DNA of 64,000 nt, from contig NC_092038.1 of assembly GCF_003086295.3 (NCBI RefSeq), positions 102,083,837 to 102,147,836 on the forward strand, written 5' to 3'. The translations under genes and the position numbers were made by a program. A model generated the notes under the pieces. The model made no database searches. It saw only the letters and a program-made list of their open reading frames with translations, and was not told the DNA's origin. The stretch is from Arachis hypogaea (lineage: Eukaryota; Streptophyta; Magnoliopsida; Fabales; Fabaceae). Positions 1 to 9,956 of the stretch are shown here, piece after piece; position 1 is the stretch's first letter, and each line of letters opens with the position of its first letter.

Positions 1-1051
1 CAAAGGTAATAATCCAGTCAAGGTTCCATGTTAGAATATTGAACAATTACGTTGATAATGAATTTTATGTTCCATGTTTATTGTAATATTTTTTTTAAAA
101 ATGAAAAAATATTTTATTTCATTAAAAACATATGAAACGTGGAATTCAAAATATAAAAAAATAAAAAAATTCTCAAATTTCACAATACAAAAGTACAAAG
201 AGTAGGTACATTTTTTGGATGCGAACAAAAATCTAAATAAGAATAAAATAGAAACTGATATTAGGAAGTAAAAATTATAAGTAAAGTAAAAATCTCCTCA
301 TTTTCACTAATGTGAACTATTTTGTTAAAAAAAATTCATTGGACGTTTTGTTTGAAAAAATATTGTGGGTAGTATTTTTTTGTCAAAAATATCTATAAAT
401 TCTTTTTTTTAATCTTTAGTTGAGTTATTCAATCACAAACGCAAAATAAAATTAAAAGAAATACAACAAAACAAAAAAAGTTGAGCTAACAAAATAACAT
501 CTAAACATAAAAGAGATTTTCCAAAATGACTATGATTTGATTTAGTGTGTACCGGATTGTAATTTTGAAAAATCTCTTATATGTTTAGATGTTATTTTAT
601 TTGTTGAATTTTTTTTTAATTTTATTCTGCGTTTGTGGTTGAATAACTCAACTAAATATATATATAAAAAAGAATTTATAGACATTTTTGACAAAAAAAA
701 TAATACTCACAATTTTTTTCACAAAACGTCCAATGAATTTACTTTAAACAAAATAGTTCACATTAGTGAAAATCAAGAGATTCTTACTTTACTTACAATT
801 TTTACTTCTTAATGTCAGTTTCTATTTTATTCTTAGATTTTTTTCACATCCTAAAAAAAGTACGTACTCCTTGTACTCTTGTAATGTAAAATTTGAGAAT
901 TTTTCTTATATTTTGAATTCCAAGTTTTATATATTTCTTAATGAAATAAAACATTTTTTTTGCTTTTAAAAAAAATATCACAATAAACATAAAACACAAT
1001 TCATTATGAATGTAATTGTTCAATATTCTAACATGGAAATTGTTACCTTTG
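1..1051. mobile_element. Long fold-back (inverted repeat) transposable element
   Basis: Positions 1-526 and 562-1051 are imperfect inverted copies of each other around a loop of about 35 bases (527-561). The outer ends pair as CAAAGGTAAT against GTTACCTTTG, and the inner ends as AACATCTAAACAT against ATGTTTAGATGTT. The arms are very AT-rich and carry no credible protein; the short frames inside them are mirror images of each other. Such structure fits a fold-back element or a Mutator-like element reduced to its long terminal inverted repeats. The left end coincides with the window start, so the element may extend further left and its target duplication cannot be read. Confidence 0.75.
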
Positions 1052-1193
1052 AAGGCATGTTGAAAGTTTTGAGAGAACATCTCAAGTCCATGTGCTAACA
1101 CTCCTTAAAATCTATGTGTCCCTCTCAACATAAACCGTGGCTGGCTCCAGCTACAAACAAGCACCACAACACATAAACTGGTACTGCTTATAG
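1052..1193. other. Short unassigned stretch between fold-back element and pol fragment
   Basis: About 140 bases that I cannot assign. No frame, LTR end or target duplication is visible. It may be remnant flank of element A. Confidence 0.3.
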
Positions 1194-1577
1194 CGGTATT
1201 CAGCCTATGAGAATGGCAAGCTCTATAAGGAGAGAACTAAAATATGGCATGATAAAAAGATTGTCATCAGAGTCTTTGAGCCAGGTCAGAGAGTGCTTCT
1301 GTTCAATTCAAAGCTCAAACTCTTTCTTCGGAAGCTGAAATTCCGATGGTCAGGACCGTTAGTGGTTACCAAAGCATCACCGTATGGTCATGTGGAGATT
1401 CAGGAAGAGAATTCTGATAGAAAGTTTACAGTTAATGACCAGAGGTTGAAGCAGTATCTTAGAGGCGAGGTTTCGTCACAAGTCTGCTCATCTGTTGAAC
1501 TAGCAGAACTAACCGTCAAGCTAGTGACGTTAAATAAGCGCTTGTCGGAAGGCAACTCGATGTTTTTGTATCCTTAA
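1194..1577 (+). pseudogene. Integrase C-terminal fragment of a Ty3/gypsy pol (element A)
   Basis: The frame running through 1206-1577 reads as the end of a plant gypsy integrase: YKERTKIWHDKK, VFEPGQRVLLFNSKLKLF, then a chromodomain-like GPLVV..ASPYGHVEI tail. Alignment by eye with the intact element at 49817-54823 shows the same order of motifs ([39 protein letters not shown]). Everything upstream (gag, protease, RT, RNase H, integrase core) is missing, so this is a 5'-truncated relic. The continuation past the usual stop, with a phrase ending CCGTCAAGCTAGTGACGTTAAA, matches the region after the gag-protease frame of element C, which places A nearer to C than to B, F or G. Confidence 0.8.
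1530..1562 (+). promoter_or_regulatory. Degenerate post-pol hairpin of element A
   Basis: The phrase AAATAAGCGCTTGTCGG followed by AAGGCAACTCGATG corresponds to the conserved AAAGAAGCGCTT plus hairpin (loop AGGCAA) found after pol in the other elements, but the stem is damaged here. It marks the normal end of pol. Confidence 0.5.
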
Positions 1578-1737
1578 GTTTGAATTTTAATTTGATTTTG
1601 TGTATTTATTTGGTTTTGTTTACGTCCCTACTATTTTTCCTATGTTTTACATGTGTTTTGATCATGCAGAATATTAAGAACAGGAACCTGTACACTTAGA
1701 AGAATTTTTGACCACCTTGGGAGTGTTTATTGCGGAC

Positions 1738-2100
1738 TAGGAGGCGCGAAACTTGGGCTTTCGAGGTTTGCCGCCAGACACAACACACAACTTGGCTATT
1801 GCACTCTGGAAGGGTGGCACCAAACTTGGGATATCAAATTTGGCGCCACATGATGCGCACAAAGTAGGGGTGACATTCTGAAGAGGTGGTGCCAAACTTG
1901 GAGTTCTGGAGTTTGGCGCCACCATGAAGACAACTTAAGGCTGTGCTTTCTGCCAGGGGGCACCAAACTTGGCTCCCCTGGCATTTGACTTGGGATTAAA
2001 AAAAAAGGTAGGGGTGGCGCCTGCCCAAATTTGGCGCCAGGAGAAGGCACTAGTTTCGGGACTCACAGCGCCAAACTCCAAGCTTTCCAAGTTTGGCGTC
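1738..2100. repeat. Palindromic spacer repeats of GGCGCC / CCAAACTTGG type
   Basis: Several diverged units pair CACCAAACTTGG or GCGCCAAACT with a nearby TTTGGCGCCAC, giving overlapping inverted repeats; one clear example is 2068-2099, where GCGCCAAACTCCAAG faces CCAAGTTTGGCGT. This occupies the same place (between pol and the next module) as the GCGTTTAACGCC repeats of elements B, D, F and G, but with a different core. Open frames through it on the minus strand are by-products of the repeats. Confidence 0.7.
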
Positions 2101-2503
2101 AACCTTTCTATTTCCTATAATTCCTAACCAAATCTCATCAATTATGCACCAAATCTCCTCCAACCCTTTCCAATCAATGCCAAGATACCCCACTCCCCTA
2201 CATACATTCCCCAACCCATGCATCCCTTCCCACACCCGTGACCCCCTCCTAATCCGAGATACCATTCCCTTTTTTCAAACCTTTACCCCTTCCCCAAACC
2301 AATCCGTGACACCCTTCTCCTTCCCTAATATTTGTCTCCTTCCTTCCAGATTCTTCCTTTTGACCAACTTCATAAATTCACCTCTTATAGATTTTGATCC
2401 TAAACTTGCAAGGACTTTTAGGCGGTGCTTGCAACAAGTTAGACTTTATAAGGCTAGTGAAAATCTAACAGAGACCTTTGGAAGGGAAGCTGCAGAGTCC
2501 ACC
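2101..2503 (+). other. C-rich spacer running into a possible 5' extension of gag
   Basis: Positions 2101-2380 are pyrimidine-rich (runs of CCC, TTCC) and resemble the C-rich stretch that precedes ORF2 in element D (about 28070-28330). From about 2390 the frame reads DPKLARTFRRCLQQVRLYKASENL, loosely like the N-terminal extension of gag in element C (ERTLHRLRREARGKRVLREE). ORF2 and LTRs expected between pol and gag are absent, so a deletion or recombination has joined the two. Confidence 0.4.
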
Positions 2504-3769
2504 ATGGATCAGAATTGTGATGTGAATGCCAATATGGCAAATCTGAATGAGAATGAACAACCTAGAAGAGTGCTTGGCTCATACACTGCTCCCAATGTAG
2601 GTCTTTATGGAAAGAGTATTGTGGTGCCTCCTATAGCTGCAAATAACTTTGAGCTGAAGTCACAGCTGGTCACTCTTGTGCAACAAAATTGTCAGTATCA
2701 TGGACTCCCTCAGGAAGATCCAAATCAATTTATTTCTAATTTCCTGCAGATTTGTTATACTGTGAAGACCAATAGAGTGAATCCTGAGGTATATAAACTC
2801 ATGCTTGTCCCATTTGCTGTGAAGGATAGAGCAAAGATGTAGATAGATTCTCAACCCAAGGAGAGTCTGGATACTTGGGATAAGGTGGTCACTAGATCTC
2901 TGACTAAATTTTTTCCACCACAAAAGCTGACTAAGCTGAGGGTGGAGGTTCAAACCTTCCGATAGAAAGATAGTGAGACCCTTTATGAAGCCTGGGAGAG
3001 TTTCAAGCTACTGACTAGGCGATGCCCTCCGGACATGTTCTCTAAATGGACTCAGTTGGATATCTTTTATGAGGGCTTATGTGAAATGTCCAAGATGTGT
3101 TTAGATAATTCTGCAGGTGGTTCATTTCACATGAAAAAGACACCAGAGGAGACTACTGAGCTTACTGAGTTGGTTGCTAACAACCAATATTTATACTCAT
3201 CTAACAGGAATCTTGTGAACTCTGGGACTCCTCAGAAGAAAGACGTTTTATAAGTAGAAGCTTTTGATGCTCTTCTTGCTCAGAACAAAATTTTGTCTCA
3301 GCAGATGAATTTGATTACTCAACAATTGGGTGGCATGCAGGTATCAGATATCAACACTTAGAATGCACCTCAAGAGGCCCCTTATGACATGACTGGTAGC
3401 TCTATGCAAGGTGAGAATTATGATTATGCTCAATCTTCTACTGAACAGGTCAATTACATAGGGAATGCTCAAAGAAACCCCAATAATGATCCATACTCTA
3501 AGACCTATAATCAGGGGTGGAGAAATTACCCAAATTTTGGGTGGAGAGAGCAACTTCAGAGATCACAGAATTTTTAACAATAATTCTCAGGGTGATTTTC
3601 TGCAGAACAATCAAAATAACCGCCAGTTTTACTCTCATCAACTACAGCCACCACAGCAAGCAAATTCTCAGTCCCAAAAGAACACTGATTGGGAAACACT
3701 ACTAAATAATTTTATGCAGGAAACTAGAGCTTCCATCAGAAACTTGGAGGTGCAAGTAGGCTAGTTGAG
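2504..3769 (+). pseudogene. gag pseudogene of element A, 5' part
   Basis: Starting at ATG 2504 the frame gives a plant gypsy Gag: RRVLGSYTAPNVGLYG, PPIAANNFELKSQLVTLV, QEDPNQFISNFLQICYTVK, then FFPPQKLTKLRVEVQTFR, LYEAWESFKLLTRRCPPDMF and FYEGL. A Gln/Asn-rich region with NQGWRNYPNFGW follows. In-frame stops occur at 2840, in QTFR-stop-KDSE (about 2963), at 3251 and 3359, with frame slips near 3576, so no functional product is possible. The gene is cut at 3769 by the insertion of composite element B and resumes at 36084 after the target duplication TTGAG. Confidence 0.85.
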
Positions 3770-5337
3770 TGATGAGCGGATATTTTATACGCTTTTTGGT
3801 AGTGTTTTCATATAGTTTTTAGCATGTTTTATTCACTTTTTGTTATATTTTTATTAATTTTTATTCAAAAATCACACTTCTGGACTTTCCTATGAGTTTG
3901 GGTATTTTTCTGTAATTTCAAGTGTTTTTTGACTAAAATTGAGGGACCTGAGCAATTATCTGAATCAGAGGCTGAGAAAGGACTGCAGATGCTGTTAGAT
4001 TCTGACCTCCCTGCACTCAATTGCGTTTTTCTGGAGCTACAAAAATTCAATTGGCGCGCTCTCAATTGGGCTGGAACGCTAACATCTGGGCTTTCCAGAG
4101 ATGTATAATAGTCCATACTTTTCCCTAGATTTGATGGTCCAAACTGGCATTTAAACGCCAACCAAAGATCCTTTTCTGGTGTTAAACTCCGGAACTGGCG
4201 CCAGAGTTAGAGTTAAACGCCTAAACTGGCACCCAAGCTGGTGTTTAACTCCAAGAATGGCCTATTCATGTGAAAGCTTCAAAGCTCAGCCCAAACACTC
4301 ACGAAGTGGGCCCCGGAAGTGGATTTCTGCACTATCTGCACTTAGTTACTCATTTTCTGTAAACCTAGGTTACTAGTTTAGTATAAAAACTACTTTTAGA
4401 GATTTATTTTGTAACTGATGACATTCTATATCTCATATTGTATCTTCTACGGCATGAGTCTCTAAACCCCATAGGTAGGGGTGAGGAGCTCTGCTGTGTT
4501 TCAATGGATTAATGCAATTACTATTGTTTTATATTCAATCACGCTTGCTTCTGTTCTAAGATACTCACTCGTACTTCAATATGAAGAATGTGATGATCCG
4601 TGACACTAATCATCATTCTCAAATTTATGAACGCGTGCTTGACAACCACTTCCGTTCTATTTGAGCTCAACGTAGTCATTGGGCGACAGCTTGAGTGCGT
4701 ATCTCTTGGGTTTCTAATCCACGAGTTTGATTTGCATCTCCTGACAACAGAGAATTCAGACTCGTGATATTCGAACCTTCGTGGTAGAGGCTAGAACCAA
4801 TTGGCAGCATTCCTGAGATTCGAAAAATCTAAACATTGTCTGTGGTATTTCGAGTAGGATCTGGGACAGGATGACGGTGACGAGCTTCAAACTCACGAAT
4901 GTTGGGCGCAGTGACAGTGTGCAAAAGGATAGAGAGATCCTATTCTATCACAAGTGAGAACCGACAGATAATTAGCCGTGCGGTAGCTGTGCCTGGTATT
5001 TTTCATCCGAGACGAGAGATCCAACAGTTGATTGGCCGTACAGAAACTGTACCTGGACCATTTTCACTGAGAGGACGGATGGTAGCCATTGACAACGGTA
5101 ATCCACCAACATACAGTTTGCCATGGAAGGAAGCCATGCGTGTTTGGAGAAGAAGACAATAAGAAAGCATAAATCATTTTTATCACTAATCTCCTGACTA
5201 AGAGTTACAGGATAACCATGGCTTACTTCAAGCCGACAATCTCCATGGGATCGACCCTTACTCGCGTAAGGAATTATTACTTGGATGACCCAGTGCACTT
5301 GCTGGTTAATTGTACGGAGTTGCAATTCTGTGCAGCA
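3770..5337 (+). repeat. 5' LTR of composite element B
   Basis: Begins TGATGAGCGGATATTTTATA and ends TGTGCAGCA just before the primer binding site. Inside are the TAAACGCC/GGCGCCAG palindromes near 4150-4250 and a TATA-like TATAAAAAC at 4382. It matches the LTR at 34408 best, but lacks about 90 bases present there near 5165. Confidence 0.85.
4382..4390 (+). promoter_or_regulatory. Putative TATA box in LTR
   Basis: TATAAAAAC inside the 5' LTR, following a conserved CTAGGTTACTAGTTTAG block that all LTRs of this group share. The equivalent in the LTR at 30685 is TATAAATAG (31283-31291). Position and sequence fit a retrotransposon promoter; no start site can be proved. Confidence 0.4.
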
Positions 5338-5343
5338 AGTTTT

Positions 5344-5360
5344 TGGCGCCGTTGCCAGGG
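5344..5360 (+). promoter_or_regulatory. Primer binding site, tRNA-Asp
   Basis: TGGCGCCGTTGCCAGGG lies six bases after the LTR end and matches the complement of the 3' end of plant tRNA-Asp with one mismatch (A for G). It primes minus-strand DNA synthesis in Athila-type elements. Confidence 0.85.
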
Positions 5361-6637
5361 ATTGTTCGAGTTTGGACAACTGACGGTTCATCTTGTTGCT
5401 TAGATTAGGAAAAATTTATCTTCTTTTTTTTTGGTTTAAAGTCACTAAATTTGAGTCTTTTATTTTTTTTTGTCAAAAATCTTATTTTTCTTTATCAATC
5501 TTTAATTTTTCTTTGAGTCTTTTATTATTATTTTTGTTAAAATTTTAAAATTCTTATTTTCTTTTTCTATATTTTTTTGAAAATTTTTAATAAATAGATA
5601 AAAACCAATAAACTAATAATTGAGTCTTCTGTTTGAGTTTAATTTCATGTTTTATGTTTGGTGTCAATTGCATGTTTTTATTTTCCTTCAATTTTTTGAA
5701 TTGCATGTTTATATTTTTCTTCATATTTTTAATTACATGTTCTTAGTTCTTTCTTGATCTTCAAGTTGTTCTTGATAATTTCCTTTATTTTTTCTTTAAA
5801 TTTTCTTGTTTGGTGTCTTTTGTTATTTATCTTATACATTTTCGAATTATTAGAGTCCAAAGTATAAAATTTTTTTAAGTTTGGTGTTTTTTTTGTCCTT
5901 TTTTTGTGAAAAATTTTCAAAATTTGTTCTTGGTGTTCATCTTGATCTTCAAAGTGTTCTTGGTGTTCATCTGGACATTCAAAATTTTCTTGTTTGTTTT
6001 CTTTGTTTTGATCTAAAAATTCTAAATTTGGTGTCATTTTATTATTTTTCTCTTTCCTCATTAAATTCAAAAAATATCTTTTCCTTTATTTACTCATCAT
6101 TTTCGAATTTCTTAGGTTGACTTAGTCAAAATTTTTAAAATTTGGTAGTTTCTTGTTAGTCAAGTCAAAATTTTAATTTTTAAAATTTATCTTTTTTAAA
6201 TCTTTTTCAAAACAAATTCTTTTTCAATTTTCTTTTTATATTTTTCGAAAATCTTTTATAAAAATTTTCAAAATCCTTTTTCTTTTTTTTTAATTTTCGA
6301 ATTACTTGTCCTATTTTATTAGTTTGATTGAAAAATTTTAAGTTTGATGTTTTCTTGTTAAGAAAGTTTCAATCTCTAAAATTTTAAAATCGTATCTTTT
6401 TCAAAACTTCCTAACCACTTTTTCTCTCTTCATTTTTTGAAAATCCTCATCCACAATTTTTCAAATCCTTTTAATTAATTAATTAATTTAGTTTTCTAAT
6501 TTCTTTTATTTCCTTTTCTTTTCTTAATTTTTGAAACTTGCATAAATTTCTTTTTATTTACCTTATTTTAATTTCTTTAATAAAAAAAGGGGGATAAAAT
6601 TTTTATTTACAATCCACATCATCTCCCTTTCTCCATC
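5361..6637 (+). other. gag leader of element B, T-rich, with repeated TTTGGTGT motif
   Basis: About 1.3 kb of T-rich untranslated leader between primer site and gag. The motif (A)AGTTTGGTGT or close variants recurs near 5655, 5807, 5878, 6025 and 6140, plus two tandem TTCTTGGTGTTCATC units at 5929-5971. The same motif recurs in the leaders of F and G. No coding region is supported; the frame at 5881-6120 is low-complexity. Confidence 0.6.
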
Positions 6638-7953
6638 ATGGACCTAAGTGGAAATGAACAGTCCAGAAGGACTCTGGGGTCATATGCTAACCCCACTACT
6701 GCTTCATATAGGAGTAGTATCTGTTTACCCCCTATCAGATCCAGCAATTTTGAACTAAACCTTCAGCTCATTATCATGGTGCAGCAAAATTGCCAGTATT
6801 CCGATCTTCCACAGGAAGAACCTAATGAGTTTCTAGAACAGTTCTTACAAATTGCTGACACAGTACGTGATAAGGAAGTAGATCAGGATGTCTACAAATT
6901 ATTGCTATTTCTATTTGCTGTAAAAGATCAAGCTAAGAGGTGGTTAAACAACCAATCCAAAGCCAGCATAAGAACATGGAAACAGTTGTCAGACAAATTC
7001 CTGAATCAATATTTCCCTCTAAAAGGATGACACAGCTAAGGGTAGACATACAAGGCTTTAAACAAGAGGATAATGAATCTCTTTATAATGCCTGGGAGAG
7101 GTACAGAGAGATGCTATGGAAATGCTCCTCTAAAATATTTTCAGAATGGGTGCAGTTAGACATCTTCTACTACGGGCTTACAGAAAAGGCCCAGATGTCT
7201 CTAGACCACTCAACTGGTGGATCGATACACATGAGAAAGACAATTGAAGAGGCTCAAGAGCTCATAGATATGGTTGCTAAAAATCAGCATCTGTACTTAA
7301 GTAGTGAGTCCTCCATGAAAGAAGAGTCTAAAGCAGTATCCACTGAACTTAGTCCTCCAGAACAAGTTGCTGAACTCAATCAGCAACTATTTTCTATAAC
7401 AAAATAGTTAGTAGAATTTAAAGAGATGCTACAAGAAACCAAAGATGCTAACCAGAATATGGAAAAATAATTGAATCAGACAAAACAACACTTATCTAAA
7501 CAGATAATAGAAGAATGCCAAGCTGTTCATTTAAGGAGTGGAAAGATATTGAATGTCTCAACTCAAAGCAGCAGTAAGCGAAGAAAGGAACATCTGATAG
7601 AGGATGACCAATTCATGTCCAAAATCCTTCTAAGGACAGTAAGAGCCCAAAGAGAAATGATTCTGGCATTCAAACACCAAAAAAGGGTTAGAAGTCGGTG
7701 TTAAATGCCCATACAGTAGCCAATTCTGGTTCAAACGCTAGAAAAGAGTGGCAATCTAGCGTTAAATTCCTATACAGCACCCAATTTTGGCGTTCAAACG
7801 CAAATGAGGGGTTAGACACCTGCAAGTGTTGATAACAAACCCCTTAAGCAGGCTTCTCCAACCACTTCTGTAGGAAATAAACCTGCAGCAACTAAGGTTG
7901 AAGAATTTAAAGCCAAGATGCCTTATCTTCAGAAACTCCATCAAGCGGAATAG
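6638..7953 (+). pseudogene. gag pseudogene of element B
   Basis: Begins [19 protein letters not shown] at ATG 6638 and follows the gag of the intact element G almost residue for residue ([77 protein letters not shown]). A one-base deletion in CCAAAACGG near 7022 shifts the frame, and stops follow at 7405 and 7468. The linker towards protease contains the element's palindromes (7700-7810). A nonsense codon at 7951 (Q to stop before DKQFAR) is also present in element F. Confidence 0.9.
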
Positions 7954-9956
7954 GATAAACAATTTGCCCGCTTTGCAGACTATCTGGACTCTTGAAATAA
8001 AGATTCCGTTTGCAGAGGCACTTGAGCAAATACCCTCATATTGTAAGTTCATGAAAGAGATCTTAAGTCATAAGATGGATTGGAGGGAGACTAAAAACGT
8101 TTTTCTCACTGAAGAATGCAGTGCAGTTACTTTAAAAAGCTTACCAGAGAAGCTTAAGGATCCCAAAAGCTTTATGATACCATGCACATTAGAGGATGCT
8201 TGTACCAAGACAGCTTTATGTGATCTTGGGGCAAGTATCAACCTGATACCCGCATCCACTATCAGAAAGCTTGGTTTGACTGAAGAAGTCAAACCAACCC
8301 GAATATGTCTCCAACTTGCTGATGGCTCTATTAAAATTCCATCAGGCGTAATTGAGGACATGATTGTCAAGGTTGGGCCATTTGCCTTTTCTACTGACTT
8401 TGTAGTGCTGGAAATGGAGGAGCACAAGAGTGCAACTCTCATCCTAGGAAGACCTTTCCTAGCAACTGGACGGACTCTCATTGACGTCCAAAAAGGGGAG
8501 GTAACCCTGAGAGTCAATGAGGATGAGTTAAAGTTGAATGCTATCAAAGCTATGCAGCATCCAGACACATCAAAAGACTGCATGAGCGTTGATATTATTG
8601 ACTCCCTGGTAGAAGAGGTCAATATGACTGAGAGTCTCGAATCAGAGGTAGAGAACATTTTTAAAGATGTTCAGCCTGATCTAGAGGAACCAGAGAAAAT
8701 AGCAAAACCTCTGAAAACTCCTCCGGAAGAGGAAAAACCTCCCAAACCCGAGCTCAAACCACTACCACCATCCCTGACGTATGCATTTCTGGGAGAAGAT
8801 GACACTTTTCCAGTAATCATAAGCTCTGCTTTAGAGCCACAGGAAGAGAAAGAACTAATTCAGGTGCTAAGGACACACAAGACAACTCTTGGGTGGTCCA
8901 TCAATGATCGAAAGGGCATTAGCCCAGCCAGATGGATGCACAAGATCTTATTGGAGGATGATGCTAAGCCAATGGTTCAACCACAGAGGCGGCTGAATCC
9001 AACCATGAAGGAGGTGGTGCAGAAAGAGGTCACTAAGTTACTAGAGGCTTGGATTATTTATCCTATTTCTGATAGCCCCTGGGTGAGCCCTGTCCAAGTC
9101 GTCCCTAAGAAAGGAGGCATGACAGTGGTTCATAATGACAAAAATGAACTGGTTCCCACAAGAACAGTTACAGGGTGGCGTATGTGTATTGATTATAGAA
9201 GGCTCAATACAGCCACCAGAAATGATCATTTTCTTTTACCATTCAGAGACCAAATGCTAGAGAGACTAGCAGGTCACGAATACTGCTGCTTTTTGGATGG
9301 CTATTCAGGTTATAATCAAATTGCAATAGACACTCAGGACCAAGAGAAAACAGCGTTCACATGTTCATCTGGAGTATTTGCCTACAGAAGGATGCCATTT
9401 GGTCTATGCAATGCACCTGCAATCTTTCAGAGATGCATGCTCTCTATCTTCTCTGATATGGTAGAGAAATTTTTGGAAGTCTTCATGGATGACTTCTCAA
9501 TATTTGGAGACTCATTAAGCTCCTGTCTTGACCATCTAGCACTTGTTCTAAAAAGGTGCCAAGATACTAACCTGGTTTTAAACTGGGAGAAATGTCACTT
9601 TATGGTGACTGAAGGAATTGTCTTTGGGCACAGAATTTCGAACAAGGGAATAGAGTTGGATCAAGCTAAAGTAGAGGTAATTGAAAAATTACCACCACCT
9701 GCCAATGTTAAGGCAATCAGAAGCTTTCTGGGGCATGCAGGATTCTATAGGAGGTTTATAAAAGAGTTTTTAAAAATTGCGAAACCTCTGAGCAATCTGC
9801 TAGTCGCTGATACATCATTTGTCTTTGACACATAGTGTTCGCAGACCTTTAAGACTCTGAAAGCTAAGCTGGTCACAAAACCAGTCATTTCTGCACCAGA
9901 CTGGACATTACCATTCGAACTAATGTGTGATGCCAGTGATCATGCCATTAGTGCAG
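7954..9956 (+). pseudogene. pol pseudogene of element B: protease, RT, start of RNase H
   Basis: After a two-base deletion near 7985 the frame is open to 9833. It holds the protease ([21 protein letters not shown], with DLGAS in place of the usual D-S/T-G), [20 protein letters not shown], the linker rich in E and P, and the reverse transcriptase: PRRMP-type core [19 protein letters not shown] and catalytic VFMDDFSIF. A stop at 9833 (FDT-stop) precedes the RNase H start [13 protein letters not shown]. The coding sequence is then cut by element C at 9957, exactly within the RNase H catalytic block, and continues at 21293. Confidence 0.9.

Noticed and set aside
2093..2503. A separate proline-rich protein encoded at 2093-2503
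   Set aside because: The frame is merely open through a C-rich spacer and is continuous with gag; composition is low-complexity.
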